Source of the DNA: Roseiarcus sp963780825
Lineage (GTDB): Bacteria > Pseudomonadota > Alphaproteobacteria > Rhizobiales > Beijerinckiaceae
NCBI GenBank assembly: GCA_963780825.1
Contig: CAWADL010000006.1
Span: 124,001 to 188,000 of the forward strand
Direction: 5' to 3'
Length of the DNA stretch: 64,000 nt
A program made the position numbers and the translations under genes. Shown here piece after piece: positions 59,622-64,000 of this stretch. The notes under the pieces were generated by a model, which did no database searches, was not told the origin of the DNA, and saw only the letters and a program-made list of their open reading frames with translations. Numbering within the stretch: position 1 is the first letter of the stretch; each line of letters starts with the position of its first letter.

Positions 59622-61666
59622 ATGATGTACGACATCATCGTCTTCCTGCCGCTGCTCGGCTTCCTGTTCGCCGGGCTGTTCGGCCGCAGCGTCGAGCCGC
59701 GCACCTCCGAGCTTGTCACCACGATCTTTCTCGGCATTTCCGCGCTTCTTCTCGTGGATCGCGTTTTTCAGCGTCGGCTTCAGCTCCGATCCGCACGCTT
59801 ACGTCGTGCCGGTCGCCAACTGGTTCACCGCCGGCAAGCTGGTGGCCAGCTGGGCGCTCTATGTCGACACGCTCACCGTCGTCATGCTGGTCGTCGTGAC
59901 CACGGTTTCGTTCCTGGTTCATATGTATTCGATCGGCTATATGGCCGACGACGATAGCCGGCCGCGTTTCTTCGGTTATCTCTCGCTGTTCACCTTCGCC
60001 ATGCTGATGCTGGTGACGGCGGACAATCTGGTGCAGATGTTTTTTGGGTGGGAGGGCGTCGGACTCGCCTCCTATCTGCTCATCGGCTTCTGGTACAAGA
60101 AGCCCTCGGCCAATGCGGCGGCGATCAAGGCGTTCGTCGTCAACCGCATCGGCGATTTCGGCTTCGCGCTTGGCATCTTCCTGACGTTCCGCCTCACCGG
60201 CTCGATCGGCCTCGAACAAGCCCGCGCCGCCGCGCCGGGCCTCGTCGGTCAGAACATTCACGTGTTTGGCATGGACGCCGACGCGCTGACGGTCACTTGC
60301 CTGCTGCTGTTCATGGGCGCGATGGGCAAGTCGGCGCAGTTCATGCTGCACACCTGGTTGCCTGACGCGATGGAGGGGCCGACGCCGGTCTCCGCGCTGA
60401 TCCACGCTGCAACGATGGTCACCGCCGGCGTGTTCATGGTGGCGCGGCTGTCGTTCCTGTTCGACCTTTCGCCGGTCGCGCTCAATTTCGTGCTCTTCAT
60501 CGGCGCGACGACCGCGTTCTTCGCCGCCACCGTCGGCTTGGTGCAGAACGACATCAAGCGGGTCATCGCCTATTCGACCTGCTCGCAGCTCGGCTACATG
60601 TTCGTCGCCGAAGGCGTCGGCGCCTACGGTGTAGGCATCTTCCATCTGTTCACGCACGCCTTCTTCAAGGCGCTGTTGTTCCTCGGCGCGGGCTCGGTGA
60701 TCAATGCGATGCATCACGAGCAGGACATGCGGAAGATGGGCGGGTTGAAGGACGAGATCCCCTTCACCTTCTGGATGATGACCATCGGCACGCTGGCGCT
60801 CACCGGCGTCGGACTTCCCTTCACGCATTTGGGCTTCGCGGGCTATGTCTCGAAGGACGCGATCATCGAGGCGGCTTACGCCTCGCAGCGCCCCGCCGCC
60901 GCTTATGCGTTCATCTGCGTAGTCGTGGCGGCCGCGCTTCACGTCTTTCTATTCCTGGCGGCTCGCCTTCATGACGTTCTTCGGCCATCGCGGCGATTGG
61001 GCGGGATCGCTGGTTGAAGACCATCACGACGAACACGCCCACGACTTGCACGCCCACGACGATCACGCGCACGACTCCCACGATCACGGCGGGCATCATC
61101 CCGCGCATGAATCGCCGCGGGTGATGCTGATCCCGCTGGCCGTGCTCGCCTTCGGCGCGACCTTCGCGGGCATCATGTACCGGCACTGGTTTATTGGAAC
61201 CGGCGTCGAGGGGTTCTGGAAGGAGTCGTTGTTTGCCGCCAAGGGCAACACGATCCTCGAGGATATGGAGAAGGTTCCCTGGCTGGTTTCGCTGTTGCCG
61301 TTCCTGATGATGGCGGCCGGCTTCATCGTCGCCTACTACATGTACGTCGTCGACAAGACCGCGCCCGCTACGTTGGCGCGCGTAAATCCGCTGCTGTACC
61401 GCTTCCTGCTCAACAAGTGGTATTTCGACGAACTCTACGACTTCCTGTTCGTGCGGCCCGCGTTCTGGATCGGTCGGGTGTTCTGGAAGGGGGGCGACGG
61501 GGCGATCATCGATGGGATCGGCCCGGATGGCGTATCGTCGCGCATTCTCGACGTGACGCGCAACGTCGTCAGGTTGCAGACCGGCTACGTCTACCACTAC
61601 GCCTTTGCGATGCTGCTCGGCGTGGCGGCGCTGGCGACCTGGTTCATGTTCGGGGGACTGCGCTGA
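59622..61666 (+). CDS. nuoL: NADH-quinone oxidoreductase subunit L (two apparent frameshifts)
   Basis: Antiporter-like membrane subunit. After a short first frame (YDIIVFLPLLGFLFAGLFGR) a shift near 59750 leads to VGFSSDPHAYVVPVANWFTA; a second near 60962 leads to AFMTFFGHRGDWAGSLVEDH. Motifs FFGWEGVGLASYLLIGFWY, TWLPDAMEGPTPVSALIHAA and YSTCSQLGYMFVAEGVGAYG. A His/Asp-rich loop (HDEHAHDLHAHDDHAHDS) near 470 is typical of this subunit in alphaproteobacteria. Restored length is about 680 aa. Confidence 0.94.
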
Positions 61667-63165
61667 TGGGCGGCAACTGGGTGCTCTCGGCGCTGCTGGT
61701 CCTGCCTGTCGTCGGGGCGATCCTGATCGCCTTGCTGCGCGGCGACTCGAAGGAGACCGTGCAGAACGCGCGCTACATCGCGTTCTGGACGACGGCGATC
61801 ACGTTCCTCGTCAGTCTCTACGCCTGGCATGAGTTCGATCCCGCCAAGCCCGGCTTCCAGCTGGTCGAGCAATCGAACTGGTTCTCCACCATCATTCTTT
61901 ATAAGCTAGGCGTCGACGGCGTTTCCTTTCCGTTCGTGCTGCTGACGACGTTCCTGATGCCGATCTGCATCCTGGCGTCCTGGCGCTCGATCACGGTGCG
62001 CGTCAAAGCCTACATGATCTGCTTCCTCATCCTCGAGACGCTGATGATTGGTGTCTTCGAGGCGCTCGATATTCTGCTGTTCTACGTGTTCTTCGAAGGC
62101 GGCCTGATCCCGATGTTCATCATCATCGGCGTCTGGGGTCACAAGCGGCGCGTCTACGCGGCCTTCAAGTTCTTCCTCTACACGTTGGCGGGCTCGCTGT
62201 TGATGCTGCTCGGCATCATGGCGATGTACTGGACCGCGCACACCACGGACATCGAGGTGCTGCTGCGGACGCCGTTTGCGGCCAACATGCAGATCTGGTT
62301 GTTCCTGGCCTTCTTCGCCTCCTTCGCGGTGAAGATGCCGATGTGGCCGGTGCACACCTGGTTGCCGGACGCGCACGTCGAGGCGCCGACCGCCGGCTCC
62401 GTAATCCTCGCCGGCGTTCTCCTGAAGATGGGCGGCTACGGTTTCATCCGTTTCTCACTGCCGATGTTCCCCGACGCCAGCGCCTATTTCGCGCCGCTGA
62501 TGTATGCGCTGTCGGTCATCGCGATCATCTACACCTCGCTGGTCGCGCTGGTTCAGGAAGACATCAAGAAGCTGATCGCCTATTCCTCGGTCGCGCACAT
62601 GGGCTTTGTCACCATGGGCATTTTCGCGGCCAACACGCAGGGCGTGCAGGGCGCGGTGTTCCAAATGGTGAGCCACGGGCTGGTCTCCAGTGCGCTGTTC
62701 CTCTGTGTCGGCGTCGTCTACGATCGGCTGCATACGCGCGAGATTGCGGCCTATGGCGGCCTGGTCAACCGCATGCCGCGCTACGCCGTGGTGATGATGG
62801 TGTTCACCATGGCCAATGTCGGATTGCCGGGGACGTCGGGCTTCATCGGCGAATTCCTGACGCTGATTGGCGTGTTCCAGACCAACACCTGGGTCGCGCT
62901 GCTGGCGACCACCGGCGTCATCCTGTCGGCCGCCTACGCGCTCTATCTCTATCGTCGCGTGCAGTTCGGCGAGCTGGATAAGCCGGCGTTGCTGACCCTC
63001 ACCGATCTGACCTTCCGCGAGCAACTCTGTCTCGTTCCGCTACTGTTGCTGACGATCTATTACGGCGTGCATCCGCAGCCGATCCTCGACATGAGCGCGG
63101 CTTCGGTCGAGCAAGTGTTGCAGGGCGTCCGGCATGCGGCGGCGGCGACGACGGCGGGGCTCTGA
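61666..63165 (+). CDS. nuoM: NADH-quinone oxidoreductase subunit M
   Basis: 500 aa, antiporter-like. TGATG overlap with the nuoL stop. Motifs LYKLGVDGVSFPFVLLTTFL, FFEGGLIPMFIIIGVWG, HTWLPDAHVEAPTAGSVILA, LIAYSSVAHMGFVTMGIFA. Intact. Confidence 0.97.
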   Translation: MGGNWVLSALLVLPVVGAILIALLRGDSKETVQNARYIAFWTTAITFLVSLYAWHEFDPAKPGFQLVEQSNWFSTIILYKLGVDGVSFPFVLLTTFLMPICILASWRSITVRVKAYMICFLILETLMIGVFEALDILLFYVFFEGGLIPMFIIIGVWGHKRRVYAAFKFFLYTLAGSLLMLLGIMAMYWTAHTTDIEVLLRTPFAANMQIWLFLAFFASFAVKMPMWPVHTWLPDAHVEAPTAGSVILAGVLLKMGGYGFIRFSLPMFPDASAYFAPLMYALSVIAIIYTSLVALVQEDIKKLIAYSSVAHMGFVTMGIFAANTQGVQGAVFQMVSHGLVSSALFLCVGVVYDRLHTREIAAYGGLVNRMPRYAVVMMVFTMANVGLPGTSGFIGEFLTLIGVFQTNTWVALLATTGVILSAAYALYLYRRVQFGELDKPALLTLTDLTFREQLCLVPLLLLTIYYGVHPQPILDMSAASVEQVLQGVRHAAAATTAGL

Positions 63166-63189
63166 CCGTTCGATTTTGAGGCGAAAGAT

Positions 63190-64000
63190 ATGGACGTCAC
63201 CGCGTTTTCCCTGCCCGTCGTGCTGCCGGAGTTTATTCTGTCGGTAGGCGTGCTGGCGCTGATCCTGGTCGGCGCGCTGCGCGGCGACAAATCCGTTTGG
63301 TTGGTCACCGAGATCGCCGTGGCGCTGCTGGGCGTGGCGTTGATCTTCGTCGTCTTCGACAAGAAGATCGAGGGCGTCACGTTCTACGGCGCCTTCATCA
63401 GCGATACGTTTGCGCGCTTCATGAAGGCGCTGGCGCTTATTGGATCTTTGATCGCGCTGCTGCTGTCACTGGATTTCCTGAAAACGCACAAGTTCGGCGG
63501 CTTCGAATTTCCGGTGTTGTTGCTGCTGTCGACGATCGGCATGCTGATGCTGATCTCCGCCAACGATTTCATCGCGCTCTATCTCGGGCTCGAACTGATG
63601 AGCCTGGCGCTCTATGTCATCGCGGCCTACCGCCGCGACGATTTGCGCGCTTCCGAGGCGGGCCTCAAATATTTCGTGCTCGGCGCCTTGTCCTCGGGAA
63701 TCCTGCTCTACGGCATCTCGCTGATGTACGGCTTCTCGGGCACGGTGTCGTTCAAGGCGGTCGCAATCGCGCTGGGAGGCCACGCGCCGATCGGCGTCGT
63801 ATTCGGGCTCGTGTTCGTCATAGCCGGGCTCGCCTTCAAGATTTCCGCCGTGCCGTTCCATATGTGGACGCCGGACGTCTACCAAGGCGCGCCAACGCCG
63901 GTCACGGCGTTCTTCGCCTCCGCGGTGAAGATGGCCTCGATGGCGGTGCTGGCGCGCGTGCTGGTCACCGCATTTCCCGGCATCGCCGTGGAATGGCGGC
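63190..64000 (+). CDS. nuoN: NADH-quinone oxidoreductase subunit N (cut by window end)
   Basis: Starts at ATG 63190 after GAGGCGAAAG. Reads without a shift to the window end, giving the first 270 residues: VLPEFILSVGVLALILVG, FIALYLGLELMSLALYVIAA, FKISAVPFHMWTPDVYQGAP. Third antiporter-like subunit of complex I; C-terminal part lies outside. Confidence 0.95.
   Translation, partial: MDVTAFSLPVVLPEFILSVGVLALILVGALRGDKSVWLVTEIAVALLGVALIFVVFDKKIEGVTFYGAFISDTFARFMKALALIGSLIALLLSLDFLKTHKFGGFEFPVLLLLSTIGMLMLISANDFIALYLGLELMSLALYVIAAYRRDDLRASEAGLKYFVLGALSSGILLYGISLMYGFSGTVSFKAVAIALGGHAPIGVVFGLVFVIAGLAFKISAVPFHMWTPDVYQGAPTPVTAFFASAVKMASMAVLARVLVTAFPGIAVEWR

Noticed and set aside
59716..60942. 408-codon open frame opposite nuoL
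   Set aside because: Composition of Glu/Arg/His/Asp is that of an antisense frame of a membrane protein; no domains.

Overview
The window is GC-rich DNA from an alphaproteobacterium, most likely order Hyphomicrobiales (Rhizobiales), possibly near Beijerinckiaceae/Methylocystaceae. The supporting signs are an FtcR/Rem-type flagellar regulator, the tig-clpP-clpX-lon-hupB order, separate nuoC and nuoD inside a complete nuo cluster, and small palindromic repeats of the rhizobial kind. The family-level placement is inference.

Layout: 85-3837 (minus) flagellar motB, a FliH-like gene and fliF; 4159-5076 flagellin; 5289-7139 two tandem ftcR-type regulators, the second frameshifted; 7570-11699 tolQ-tolR-tolA, a second TolA-C-domain gene, and tolB; 12523-15381 (minus) uxaC-uxaB for hexuronate catabolism; 15762-20054 secreted proteins (one with an HExxH...E metallopeptidase signature), a cupredoxin, an OprB porin, bfr and bfd; 20390-22727 PRC-barrel, DUF1203 and an FAD amino-acid dehydrogenase; 23119-29897 a three-gene surface-glycan locus of large multidomain proteins; 29928-30571 a HepT/MntA toxin-antitoxin pair; 30660-32754 groES-groEL with CIRCE and promoter; 33079-38244 xylulokinase, fatty acid hydroxylase, SDR, a copper-ligand-less multicopper-oxidase-fold protein and a small membrane protein; 38404-46976 tRNA-Leu, tig, clpP, clpX, an IS remnant, lon and hupB; 47322-48249 tRNA-Val, a ClpP-fold secreted protein and tRNA-Asp; 48670-64000 nuoA to nuoN, the last cut by the window edge.

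A property of the whole window is the number of single-base frameshifts in conserved, normally essential genes: tolQ, tolR, tolB, uxaC, tig, clpX, hupB, nuoD, nuoG, nuoH, nuoI, nuoL and others. In nearly all of them the downstream part is shifted as if ONE EXTRA BASE were present; only ftcR2, xylB, clpP and perhaps the second tolA look like losses. Reading across each shift restores a normal protein, so sequence or assembly error is the simplest explanation. These genes are annotated as single genes with the shift positions given.

The most interesting biology is: (1) the 23119-29897 glycan locus, in which a GW-type module recurs in both an RgpF-type glycosyltransferase and an epimerase-methyltransferase fusion; (2) the duplicated ftcR genes, each with the same 18-bp element about 190 bp upstream; (3) extra genes and a repeat inside the nuo operon, which is preceded by a perfect TTAGAA-N3-TTCTAA palindrome resembling an Irr (ICE) iron box; (4) a putative new secreted zinc peptidase; and (5) several families of inverted-repeat elements scattered between operons.
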